Shown here: positions 8,346 through 15,712 of the stretch, in pieces
How the letters are laid out: each line of letters starts with the position of its first letter
Numbering within the stretch: the first letter of the stretch is position 1
Assembly (NCBI GenBank): GCA_900765575.1
Contig: CAAFRW010000187.1
Location: 1 to 18,190, forward strand
Direction of reading: 5' to 3'
Origin: Bacteroidaceae bacterium
GTDB lineage: Bacteria > Bacteroidota > Bacteroidia > Bacteroidales > Bacteroidaceae
DNA: 18,190 bases
The notes under the pieces: generated by a model
What the model was told of the DNA's origin: nothing
Databases searched by the model: none
Seen by the model: only the letters and a program-made list of their open reading frames with translations
Made by a program: the position numbers and the translations under genes

Positions 8346-11300
8346 TTAAAATTCACATTGAATACTAAAGCCTAAAGAACGGGTGGTAGGCATTCCAAAC
8401 ACTTCGATTCCCTGATTATCATTTCCCGTAGAAAGAACCAAGTCGGGGTCGAAAGGAGCTTTCTTATAGAAGAAGAACAGGTTGCGCCCTATAAAAGAGA
8501 GTTGCGCCTTCTTCAGTATTTTCGTTTTCTCCATCCATTTCGAAGGTAACTGATAGCTTAACGAGAGTTCGCGTAAACGAACATTGGTCGCATTGTACAT
8601 ATAGTATTCCGTTACTCCGGCACGTCCGCCAACCGTACTTTTATAAAACCCTTTTACATCATCAATCCGGTGTCCTTCCAACATCACATATCCTTTATCT
8701 CTGGCATCGGCTGTCTTTTTCGACACGCCATACATGTCCATTTCGGCTTGTGTCTGCGACAGGATATCGCCTCCATACCGACTATCAATCAAGAAGTAAA
8801 GACTGAAGCCTTTATAGGAGAAAGAGTGATTCCAGCCCAATAAAAAGATAGGATTGGCATTGCCTACCCTTACTGTATTGCCGTCTCCCTCAATCAACGG
8901 CTGTCCGGCTTTTTCCCCTTCTGTTTCGTATATAATCTTTCCGTTGGCATCCCGGGCAAAAGCTTTCCCATAAATATCGCCGATAGAGCCTCCTTTTACC
9001 AATATCATTGCATAGCTGGACGAGAAGCTGGTAGGGCCATATACGAACACTTTCAACTGCTCATGCAATTCCTTTATTTTATTCTTATTAGAAGAAAAGT
9101 TCAACGCTGTTTTCCACATAAATGATTTGTTCATCACAGGTACGGCATCCAACGCTATTTCCCAACCTTCATTCTGTATATCTCCGGCATTTGCATATCG
9201 ATACGCATATTTATCTCCCGCCAAAGCTGGTAGCTTAAAGAACTGATTGCGGGTGTTTGTTTTGTAATACGTGATATCGAGCCCTAAACGACTATTTAGA
9301 AAGCGCCATTCCGTTCCCAGTTCCAACGAATAAGTCATTTCCGGTTCCATATCTTTGAAAGGAGCGGCATCATTGGCCTGTATCTCCCCGCCGGCCGTAA
9401 CATGTGATACAGAATTGGTGATAAACAACGGTATGTCATTTCCTACCCGGCTATAGGCTCCCCGTACCTTTCCAAAAGAAATCCATTCGGGCAAAGGCAT
9501 TAGTTTATTTAGAACCAAAGAGAGTCCTGCCGAAGCATAAAAGAATCCGGATTTCTCATATTTGGTGTAGGCCATGGTAGACGTCCAGTCATTACGAGCC
9601 GTTAAGTCCACAAAGACGCCTTCTTTATAACCCACTTGCGCGGTTGCATACAAAGATTGCAATTGCCTGCGCGCATCTATCTTCTGGTCGATGCTGGCCG
9701 AACCGTCCATGATAATATTAGCCAGATTGAACACATTCGGATATTTCAACGAAGCTGTTTTAGAATCATAACGTGTGGAATTCACCGTTTTATCATTAAT
9801 GCTTGCCCCTAATGCCATATCCAAAGAGAAGTCGTTCCATTTCTTCTTGCCCATAGCCATCGCATCGGCATATAGCAAATCTTCCTGATAATCCATTTCT
9901 ATGTATCGGCCGTTAGCGCCACACAGAGCCGGAGCGGTAGAAGCATAAAACTTCTGACGCAGTTTATCGCTTATAAAATCGATATTGCCCCGCACCTGGA
10001 AGCTTAGGAAATCGTTTACTTTTAGAGAAGCCGATAGCGATAAAATCATCCGGAAACGAAGGTCCTTACTCTGTATCCGGTTTATAATCCAATAGGGATT
10101 CTGTTCAAAGTCCTCATACGACGAATGCCAGTTCTGCACATTCATTTTTCTCTCCGTATCGAATACCTCGAAGTTGTCTCTATAGTACGAAATATCTTCT
10201 CCACGAGGAAAACGATACAACCCGACAAGAGGATTCATGTAGAAGCCTCCCGCTACAGGTTTATTCTTTATCTCCTGATGCATGACATTCAGATTTCCGT
10301 CCAGTTTAAATCGTCCGTTAAACATGGTGGAGGTTTCACGAAAATTCAAGTTATGCTTCGAAAGGTTATTTTTCTCAATCAATCCTTTCCCCGTTGTATT
10401 GGCATAAGAAAAGTAATTCTGTAGTTTCTCATTACCATGACTGATGGATACGGAGGTGATAGAGGTAGTACCGGTACGGAAAAAATCGCCCAGGTTATCC
10501 GCCTTCTGCAGATTTCCTTTTTCACCCCAACTATCTACTCCGTCACTCACTCCATAACGATTCTGCATCTTTGGAAGAGATATAGCATCTTCAAAAGTCA
10601 GGCTGGTAGAAAAGGATATCTTACGCGGTCCGTCCGAATTGCCTTTCTTTGTTGTAATCAAAATAACTCCGTTAGCCGCCTGACTGCCATACAAAGCCGC
10701 CGCCGGAGCTCCTTTCAAGATACTAAGGCTCTTTACGTCTTCAGGATTCAGGTTAGAGATTCCGTCTCCTCCATCCCTATTTCCGGCATTAGCCGTTCCT
10801 CCAATGGCCGAATAGGCTTGCTCGGAAGAGGAATTTAACATCGGGACACCATCAATAACATACAAAGGCTGATTATCGCTTGCCACCGAACGTATTCCAC
10901 GAATACTTACCTTGGAAGACGCACCGAAACCGGAGGAGTTTTTATTTACCTGTACTCCCGCCGCTTTGCCGCTTAAAGTAAGAATCATATTCGGGTCTTT
11001 TACACGATTCAAATGTTCGCCATCGACCTGTACCATAGAATAAGGCAAAGAAGCCTCTTTCCTCTCAATACCTAATGCGGTAATCACAATCGGGTCTAAG
11101 GTAACATTCATTTCTTTCAGGACTATATTAAACTCATTTCGGTCTAAAACCGGAACCTCTACCGTATGATATCCGACGTATGATATTTGCAGTATGGCAT
11201 CGGGAGCTACCAACAAAGCAAATTCGCCATTTACTCCGGTTGCGGTGCCATTCGACATCCCTTTCTCCACCACAGTTGCCCCAATCAAGGCCTCACCATT

Positions 11301-11450
11301 CGAATCGAGAACCCGACCTTCAATCTTTCTTTTTTCCAAATCAGAATAATTTTCAATACGCCCTATATTAGAGGCTAAACCACTCTTTATAAAAATAGGC
11401 ATACACAGAAAAAAGGAAAAGCATATAAATGTTTTTACAATATATTGCAT
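8346..11450 (-). CDS. SusC/RagA-family TonB-linked outer-membrane transporter
   Basis: This 1034-residue TonB-dependent porin imports a ligand captured by the SusD partner. After a signal peptide (about 1-27) there is a CarboxypepD_reg-like domain (about 42-112, KIEGRVLDSNGEALIGATVV ... ISYVGYHT). The plug domain follows, with the SusC signature VSIRGIRSV (171-179) and QPLYVIDGVPM (184-194), and then the long beta-barrel ending in ...RSLGFSIQCEF with a terminal Phe. ATG 11450 was chosen; a frame extension to a TTG at 11456 is not needed. No extra N-terminal domain for anti-sigma signalling is seen, and no ECF sigma or anti-sigma genes flank it here. The DNA directly upstream is mobile-element sequence, so former regulators may have been lost. 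The substrate cannot be deduced. Confidence 0.92.
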   Translation of the reverse strand: MQYIVKTFICFSFFLCMPIFIKSGLASNIGRIENYSDLEKRKIEGRVLDSNGEALIGATVVEKGMSNGTATGVNGEFALLVAPDAILQISYVGYHTVEVPVLDRNEFNIVLKEMNVTLDPIVITALGIERKEASLPYSMVQVDGEHLNRVKDPNMILTLSGKAAGVQVNKNSSGFGASSKVSIRGIRSVASDNQPLYVIDGVPMLNSSSEQAYSAIGGTANAGNRDGGDGISNLNPEDVKSLSILKGAPAAALYGSQAANGVILITTKKGNSDGPRKISFSTSLTFEDAISLPKMQNRYGVSDGVDSWGEKGNLQKADNLGDFFRTGTTSITSVSISHGNEKLQNYFSYANTTGKGLIEKNNLSKHNLNFRETSTMFNGRFKLDGNLNVMHQEIKNKPVAGGFYMNPLVGLYRFPRGEDISYYRDNFEVFDTERKMNVQNWHSSYEDFEQNPYWIINRIQSKDLRFRMILSLSASLKVNDFLSFQVRGNIDFISDKLRQKFYASTAPALCGANGRYIEMDYQEDLLYADAMAMGKKKWNDFSLDMALGASINDKTVNSTRYDSKTASLKYPNVFNLANIIMDGSASIDQKIDARRQLQSLYATAQVGYKEGVFVDLTARNDWTSTMAYTKYEKSGFFYASAGLSLVLNKLMPLPEWISFGKVRGAYSRVGNDIPLFITNSVSHVTAGGEIQANDAAPFKDMEPEMTYSLELGTEWRFLNSRLGLDITYYKTNTRNQFFKLPALAGDKYAYRYANAGDIQNEGWEIALDAVPVMNKSFMWKTALNFSSNKNKIKELHEQLKVFVYGPTSFSSSYAMILVKGGSIGDIYGKAFARDANGKIIYETEGEKAGQPLIEGDGNTVRVGNANPIFLLGWNHSFSYKGFSLYFLIDSRYGGDILSQTQAEMDMYGVSKKTADARDKGYVMLEGHRIDDVKGFYKSTVGGRAGVTEYYMYNATNVRLRELSLSYQLPSKWMEKTKILKKAQLSFIGRNLFFFYKKAPFDPDLVLSTGNDNQGIEVFGMPTTRSLGFSIQCEF

Positions 11451-11479
11451 ACTCAATACTTATTTGACTTAAATACAGA

Positions 11480-11487
11480 CAAAAGTA
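11480..11487 (-). promoter_or_regulatory. Candidate susC promoter -7 box
   Basis: On the minus strand TACTTTTG (11480-11487) matches TAnnTTTG. It lies about 30 bp before ATG 11450, giving a leader of about 20-25 nt. No clear TTTG lies at the expected spacing; the region is A-rich. Confidence 0.4.
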
Positions 11488-11601
11488 AATAAAAAAATCA
11501 AAAAAGGAACATTTCCGAAGTATCTTTCATAAAAACTATACTTTGTTATGCTTTTATCTATAAATAAAGAGGAAATACAGCCTATTTAGGATTCTATTCA
11601 G

Positions 11602-11634
11602 GCTTATCCACAGAAACGAGTTCTATGGATAAGC
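11602..11634. other. Hairpin between the integrase remnant and susC
   Basis: GCTTATCCA (11602-11610) pairs with TGGATAAGC (11626-11634). The stem continues with AGAA/TTCT after one mismatch, leaving loop ACGAG. It lies downstream of the integrase remnant and upstream of susC, both on the minus strand. There is no T-run on either side, so it is not a standard terminator; read-through insulation or a recombinase/regulator site are alternatives. Confidence 0.45.
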
Positions 11635-11696
11635 GCATCACTACAAACAAGTAAACGGGAATGAATAATATCTGACAGGTAAATACCCCTATATGT

Positions 11697-11876
11697 TTAC
11701 TTTTTAACTAGTTTCTTCTGCAATTCCGCCAAATCATCACAGAGTTTTTCATCTATAACCTTTGCATAGAGCTGGGTTGTTTTTACATTCGAATGTCCGA
11801 GTACTTTAGCCAAGCTTTCAATGGGCATGCCATTGGCCAAACAGATGGTAGTAGCCATGGTATGACGGGCCATGTG
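11697..11876 (-). pseudogene. 3' remnant of a tyrosine recombinase (site-specific integrase)
   Basis: Only the last 59 codons of a Bacteroides tyrosine recombinase remain. They include the catalytic HMARHT (HxxR), the later His in LGHSN, and the nucleophile Tyr in TTQLYAKV, followed by a usual tail DLAELQKKLVKK and stop. Upstream of the first His codon (11874-11876) similarity ends abruptly: the frame continues for a few residues (MTALLLII) unlike any integrase, and the arm-binding and core-binding domains are absent. The break coincides with the start of the integrase-linked repeats of the next element. This is therefore either a target gene cut by insertion or the scar of an older element. 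It differs in sequence from both intact integrases downstream, so it is not a duplicate of their ends. Confidence 0.8.
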
Positions 11877-11923
11877 GATAATCAGTAGCAAAGCAGTCAT
11901 AGGAACAATGAAGTTTGCTAATA

Positions 11924-12142
11924 GGTAACTAATTTAAAATGTGTTGATTTGCTCTAATTTGCTAAAAAGTGGAAGTTCAGAATACAGCGGAATTAGGCAG
12001 CTTTTCAGTTACCAAACCGTTAGCCGTTGAGTTACCAAGTAAAAACAGGTAACTGAAAGCGGATAAAAGAATCTGAAACGGCCCTATATTCGTTGATACA
12101 CAGTATTTTGCATATCAAAGAGCGCTTATAAACCCGGTAACT
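11924..12142. repeat. Cluster of GGTAACT heptamers, candidate integrase arm-type sites
   Basis: Five copies lie in the 302-bp gap before the first integrase. GGTAACT occurs at 11924-11930, 12048-12054 and 12136-12142, and its inverse AGTTACC at 12007-12013 and 12030-12036. Two of them sit in an 11-bp inverted repeat, TTTCAGTTACC (12003-12013) and GGTAACTGAAA (12048-12058). TTTGCT recurs at about 11913, 11948 and 11958. Tyrosine recombinases of this family bind short repeated arm sites beside the integrase gene, so this is the likely attachment region. Confidence 0.6.
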
Positions 12143-12178
12143 TTGCCGACCGGCAAAGCCCATAAAAGTTATAAGCGC
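12122..12178. promoter_or_regulatory. Nested palindrome with att-core/promoter motif before int1
   Basis: GCGCTTATAA (12122-12131) and TTATAAGCGC (12169-12178) form a perfect 10-bp outer inverted repeat. Inside is CTTTGCCG/CGGCAAAG (12141-12148 and 12151-12158). GTAACTTTGC (12137-12146) matches the CTnDOT-type core GTANNTTTGC and also contains TAACTTTG, a perfect -7 box. The right arm ends one base before ATG 12179, so a transcript would present or lose this fold depending on its start. Confidence 0.55.
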
Positions 12179-13408
12179 ATGAAAGAAGAAAAATTCAAGG
12201 TTCTGCTCTACCTGAAAAAGAGCAGCCCCGACAAGTCGGGTAAAACCCCGGTCATGGGGCGTATCACTGTCGGCAAGTCCATGTCGCAGTTCAGTTGCAA
12301 ACTCTCCTGCACACCCGGTTTGTGGAATCCACGTGAAAGCCGTCTGAACGGCAAGAGCCGTGAAGCGGTTACCACCAATGCCAAGCTGGACAAACTTTTG
12401 CTTTCGGTCAATGAGGCTTATTCCACACTGATGGAGCGCAAACAGCCGTTTACCGCCGAAGATGTGAAGAACCTGTTTCAGGGAAGCGTGGAAACGCAAA
12501 TGACTTTATTGAAACGGTTAGACCTGCTGATTGATGACTTGAAATCCCGTGTCGGTGTGGATGTTGCGGTAGGGACTATTCCCGCCTATCACTACACCCG
12601 TAAAGCCCTCACCGAACTGATAAAAAAGAAGTTCAACGCCTCCGATATTGCTTTCGGGCAACTGAATGAACAGTTTATCCGTGATTTTCAGGAGTATGTA
12701 CTTGGCGAGAGAGGTCTGGCAATGGAAACCGTGCGCCATTATCTGGCGATATTAAAGAAAATCTGCAAGCTGGCTTTCAAGGAGGGACATTCCGAAAAGT
12801 TCTATTTTGCCCACTACAAACTGCCCAAGCAGAAAGAGACCGCACCCAAAGCGTTGAGCCGTGAGGATTTTGAGCGGATACGGGATGTTGAAATCTCATC
12901 CCGAAGGCCTTCGTTAGCTCTTACACGGGATTTGTTTCTTTTCGCCTGCTATACCGGAACTTCATATGCCGATACGGTTTCCATCACTCGTGACAATCTG
13001 TTTACCGATGACAACGGTGAGTTGTGGCTGAAATACCGCAGGAAGAAAAACGAGATGCTGGCACGTGTCAAGCTGTTGCCCGAAGCGATTGCCATGTTGG
13101 ATAAGTTCAAGAACGATACACGGGAAACCCTGTTGCCTGTTCAAGACTACAGGGTATTGAGAGCCAACATGAAAAGCCTGCGTATCCTCGCCGGGATGAA
13201 AGCCGATTTGGTCTATCATGCCGGGAGGCACAGCTTCGCCTCGCTGGTTACGCTCGAAGAGGGAGTACCGATTGAGACCATCAGCCGGATGCTGGGGCAC
13301 AACAATATCCAGACCACACAAGTCTATGCCCGTGTCACCCCCAAAAAGCTGTTCGAGGATATGGACAAGTTCATCGAAGCAACCCAAGACTTAATATTAA
13401 TCCTTTAA
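12179..13408 (+). CDS. Tyrosine recombinase / integrase, IntDOT-like (first of tandem pair)
   Basis: This 409-residue site-specific recombinase has the Bacteroides conjugative-transposon layout. An N-terminal arm-binding domain (about 5-95, FKVLLYLKKS...GRITVGK...W) is followed by a SAM-like core-binding domain (about 105-215) and the catalytic domain (about 225-400). The catalytic residues seen are H347 and R350 in YHAGRH, H374 in LGHNN and nucleophile Y383 in TTQVYARV. The first catalytic Arg of the general family is replaced by S262 in YTGTSYAD; IntDOT is known to lack this Arg too. Start ATG 12179 follows the palindrome; an in-frame ATG at 12143 lies inside it and is not preferred. An 11-bp gap leads to the second integrase, so they are probably co-transcribed. 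It most likely integrates and excises the element whose repeats lie just upstream. Confidence 0.92.
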   Translation: MKEEKFKVLLYLKKSSPDKSGKTPVMGRITVGKSMSQFSCKLSCTPGLWNPRESRLNGKSREAVTTNAKLDKLLLSVNEAYSTLMERKQPFTAEDVKNLFQGSVETQMTLLKRLDLLIDDLKSRVGVDVAVGTIPAYHYTRKALTELIKKKFNASDIAFGQLNEQFIRDFQEYVLGERGLAMETVRHYLAILKKICKLAFKEGHSEKFYFAHYKLPKQKETAPKALSREDFERIRDVEISSRRPSLALTRDLFLFACYTGTSYADTVSITRDNLFTDDNGELWLKYRRKKNEMLARVKLLPEAIAMLDKFKNDTRETLLPVQDYRVLRANMKSLRILAGMKADLVYHAGRHSFASLVTLEEGVPIETISRMLGHNNIQTTQVYARVTPKKLFEDMDKFIEATQDLILIL

Positions 13409-13419
13409 AACCCAAGATT

Positions 13420-14628
13420 ATGAGAAGTACATTCAAACAACTCTATTATATAAACAGAGCTAAGGTAAAAGCGGACGGAACAACCGCAGTATTATGCCGC
13501 ATCACCATTGACGGTAAAAACAGTGTTATCACTACGGGCATCTACTGTAAGCCCGAAGAGTTTAACACCCAAAAGGGGGAAGTCAAGGACAACAAGGATA
13601 ATGATACGTTGCTGAAATTCAGACGTAAGATAGAATCGGCTTATGAAACCATACTCAAAGACAGCGGTATTGTCAGCGCAGAACTCTTGAAGAACACGGT
13701 TGTAGGTATAAATTCCGTTCCGACCACCTTATTACAGGCAGGTATGGAAGAACTGAAGCGACTGGAAAAACGCTCTGTTGAAATAAACTCCCGTTCCACC
13801 TATCGTGGGTCTGTTATCTATCAAGAGTGCCTGAAAGGATATATCATGACTTTTGGGAAAGAGGACTATCCATTTTCAGAGATAACGGAACAGTTCGGAG
13901 TATCCTATAAGTTATTTCTGATGAAAGTCTTGGGTTGCAGTACCGACAAGATGAACAAGTGCCTGTGCTGGTTGAACAGACTTATCTATATTGCGGTAGA
14001 TAGGGAGATAATCAGAGCCAACCCGTTGGAAGATGTTGCTTACGAAAAGAAAAACAGCCCGAAACTTCTTCATATCAGCCGCAATGAACTGAAACGTATG
14101 ATGGAAACCCCGATGGAGGACATGAAGCTGGAACTGGCTCGCCGGATGTTTATCTTTTCTTCTCTGACCGGATTGGCTTATGTGGATGTTTACAGGCTTT
14201 ATCCGCACCATATCAGCAGAACAGCCGACAACCGTACTTATATCCATGAAAAGAGAGGCAAGACCAATGTGGAGGCTTTCATTCCGTTGCATCCGATAGC
14301 GGAACAGATACTTTCGCTTTACAACACTACCGATGACACGAAGCCCGTTTTCCCCTTACCTATCCGTGATATTCTTTGGCACGAGATACACGCAGTTGGC
14401 AATGCGCTGGAATTTAAGGAGAATCTCTCGCACCATCAAGCCCGGCATACGTTCGGAACGCTCTTGTTATCAGAAGGTATTTCGATTGAGAGCATCGCCA
14501 AAATGATGGGACACACCAATATTTCCAGCACGCAGATTTATGCCAAAATCACGGACAATAAAATATCCGAAGATATGGACAGGCTGATTGAAAGAAGAAA
14601 AACAATGAATACTGACGCAATCCAATGA
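13420..14628 (+). CDS. Tyrosine recombinase / integrase (second of tandem pair)
   Basis: This 402-residue recombinase has the same three-domain layout as its upstream neighbour but is clearly divergent from it. The arm-binding domain covers about 1-60, the core-binding domain about 115-215, and the catalytic domain about 225-395. Catalytic residues are H339 and R342 in HHQARHT, H365 in MGHTN and Y374 in STQIYAKI. The first catalytic Arg position holds A253 in LTGLAYVD. Both tandem enzymes therefore lack it. Paired recombinases occur in several Bacteroides mobilizable elements, where both may be needed for integration. The start ATG 13420 is 11 bp after the previous stop. Its own stop overlaps the next start by ATGA, so three genes form one operon. 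Confidence 0.92.
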   Translation: MRSTFKQLYYINRAKVKADGTTAVLCRITIDGKNSVITTGIYCKPEEFNTQKGEVKDNKDNDTLLKFRRKIESAYETILKDSGIVSAELLKNTVVGINSVPTTLLQAGMEELKRLEKRSVEINSRSTYRGSVIYQECLKGYIMTFGKEDYPFSEITEQFGVSYKLFLMKVLGCSTDKMNKCLCWLNRLIYIAVDREIIRANPLEDVAYEKKNSPKLLHISRNELKRMMETPMEDMKLELARRMFIFSSLTGLAYVDVYRLYPHHISRTADNRTYIHEKRGKTNVEAFIPLHPIAEQILSLYNTTDDTKPVFPLPIRDILWHEIHAVGNALEFKENLSHHQARHTFGTLLLSEGISIESIAKMMGHTNISSTQIYAKITDNKISEDMDRLIERRKTMNTDAIQ

Positions 14629-14999
14629 AAATGATTATGGAACAAACGAAAATAGTAATCAACGGGAACGGCACTGTGTCTGTTCCCGACAAGGTGATGA
14701 TGCAGGATTTTGAGATAGCCGGACTGTTCGGGGTAATGATACCAACTATCCGTTCCAACATACGCAGCGTTCTAAAAACAGGTATCGCAATAGGTGATTG
14801 TACCAATGGCGCAACGTTAGTTGGTAACAACATTTTGCCGGATTATCACGGACTGGATATGGTAATGGCTCTTTCCTTTCGGATTCAATCGCCACAGGCA
14901 GATATTTTTCGCAAGTGGATAATAGACAAATTAACTAATAAGGCTTCAAGGATGCAGGTTTTTGCATGTGGATATTCAAATAGTATTTCACTCAATTAG
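14625..14999 (+). CDS. Small RhuM/Bro-N-like protein coupled to the integrase pair
   Basis: This protein has 124 residues and no firm functional assignment. The segment from about 30 to 105 includes QDFEIAGLFGV, IRSNIRSVLKTG, YHGLDMVMALSFRIQS and QADIFRKWIIDKL. The last part resembles the YNLDMIIAxxYRVxSxxAxxFRxW motif of RhuM/Bro-like proteins, which occur widely next to Bacteroides integrases. The N-terminal helix pattern could bind DNA. It overlaps the second integrase by ATGA, indicating translational coupling and a role linked to recombination. ATG 14637, twelve bases in, is an alternative start. Function is unproven; a recombination accessory or regulatory protein is the natural guess. 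Confidence 0.7.
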   Translation: MKMIMEQTKIVINGNGTVSVPDKVMMQDFEIAGLFGVMIPTIRSNIRSVLKTGIAIGDCTNGATLVGNNILPDYHGLDMVMALSFRIQSPQADIFRKWIIDKLTNKASRMQVFACGYSNSISLN

Positions 15000-15017
15000 A
15001 ATTGTTTAGTCTATTTG

Positions 15018-15050
15018 ATTGCGTTGTGTTCTAAATATTTAGTAAATTTG
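15018..15050 (+). promoter_or_regulatory. Promoter of the HEPN-like gene; overlaps a GTANNTTTGC motif
   Basis: TAAATTTG (15043-15050) matches TAnnTTTG exactly. ATTG (15018-15021) stands 21 bp upstream as a 3/4 match to TTTG. The predicted start near 15057 gives a leader of about 25 nt to ATG 15083. The same bases form GTAAATTTGC (15042-15051), a second match to the CTnDOT-type core. Confidence 0.55.
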
Positions 15051-15082
15051 CTATATATATGATGCTTATTATTTTAAATCCG

Positions 15083-15652
15083 ATGAAAGAGTCTGAAATT
15101 ATATTTACGAAAGAAGATGTTATTTATTCAAAAATAGGAGCAGCACTTATATCTGCACAGCGTGTTGAGTTTATAGCAGGACAACTTCTCGAATTGTTGG
15201 AGGAGCATGGACAAATTTATGGCATAATGACCGAAGATTTTACGAGCAGTTCCGAGAAGTCAAAAAAGTTAAGGAAAAAGACACTTGGACAAGTTTTTAG
15301 ATACTTGAAACTAAATCCAAAATTAGTAATTGCGGATGAACTTGATGAATATGCAAGGCTAAGAAATATCTTAGCTCACAAATTTTTTCAAACTCACTTA
15401 AATACAAAGTCTGATGAACAAATGTGGAGAGTTATGAGATTCTGTTATGCTTTTGGGCGTTTCTCCAACAAAATGGAGCAATTTTTTAAGGGATTTTTAT
15501 ACTTTCTCTCATTAAGACATGTTGAAGATATGCATCATCTACCCTGTGAAATACAAAATATGAGAAGTTCATTTGAGTATTTCATGGAATCTTTAAATTA
15601 CAAAAAACTACAAGAGATTGAGGGAGAAAGTATAGATTATATTGATGTATAA
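15083..15652 (+). CDS. Unknown protein with HEPN-like R-x4-H motif (cargo gene)
   Basis: This gene encodes 189 residues from ATG 15083; ATG 15059 is possible but would leave almost no leader after the promoter. I do not recognise a named family. The protein is helical and charged, and its centre carries DEYARLRNILAHKFF, in which R94-N-I-L-A-H99 fits the R-x4-6-H active-site motif of HEPN ribonucleases. A helix with SAQRVEFIAGQLLELLEEHG precedes it, as expected for a HEPN four-helix bundle. HEPN proteins serve as toxins or RNases in toxin-antitoxin and anti-phage systems, often in mobile DNA. No nucleotidyltransferase antitoxin or sensor gene is adjacent. Base composition is markedly AT-richer than the flanking integrase and excisionase genes, which suggests separate acquisition. 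The RNase role is inference from the motif alone. Confidence 0.6.
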   Translation: MKESEIIFTKEDVIYSKIGAALISAQRVEFIAGQLLELLEEHGQIYGIMTEDFTSSSEKSKKLRKKTLGQVFRYLKLNPKLVIADELDEYARLRNILAHKFFQTHLNTKSDEQMWRVMRFCYAFGRFSNKMEQFFKGFLYFLSLRHVEDMHHLPCEIQNMRSSFEYFMESLNYKKLQEIEGESIDYIDV

Positions 15653-15712
15653 TTATGTGGATAGAATCTTACAATAATTAGCTATTTCAAATCCTCCATT
15701 GTCGGATTACTA

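Noticed and set aside
11604..11612. TTATCCACA, a perfect DnaA-box sequence.
   Set aside because: It is a single copy inside a hairpin, with no other boxes, no replication gene and no AT-rich unwinding region tied to it.
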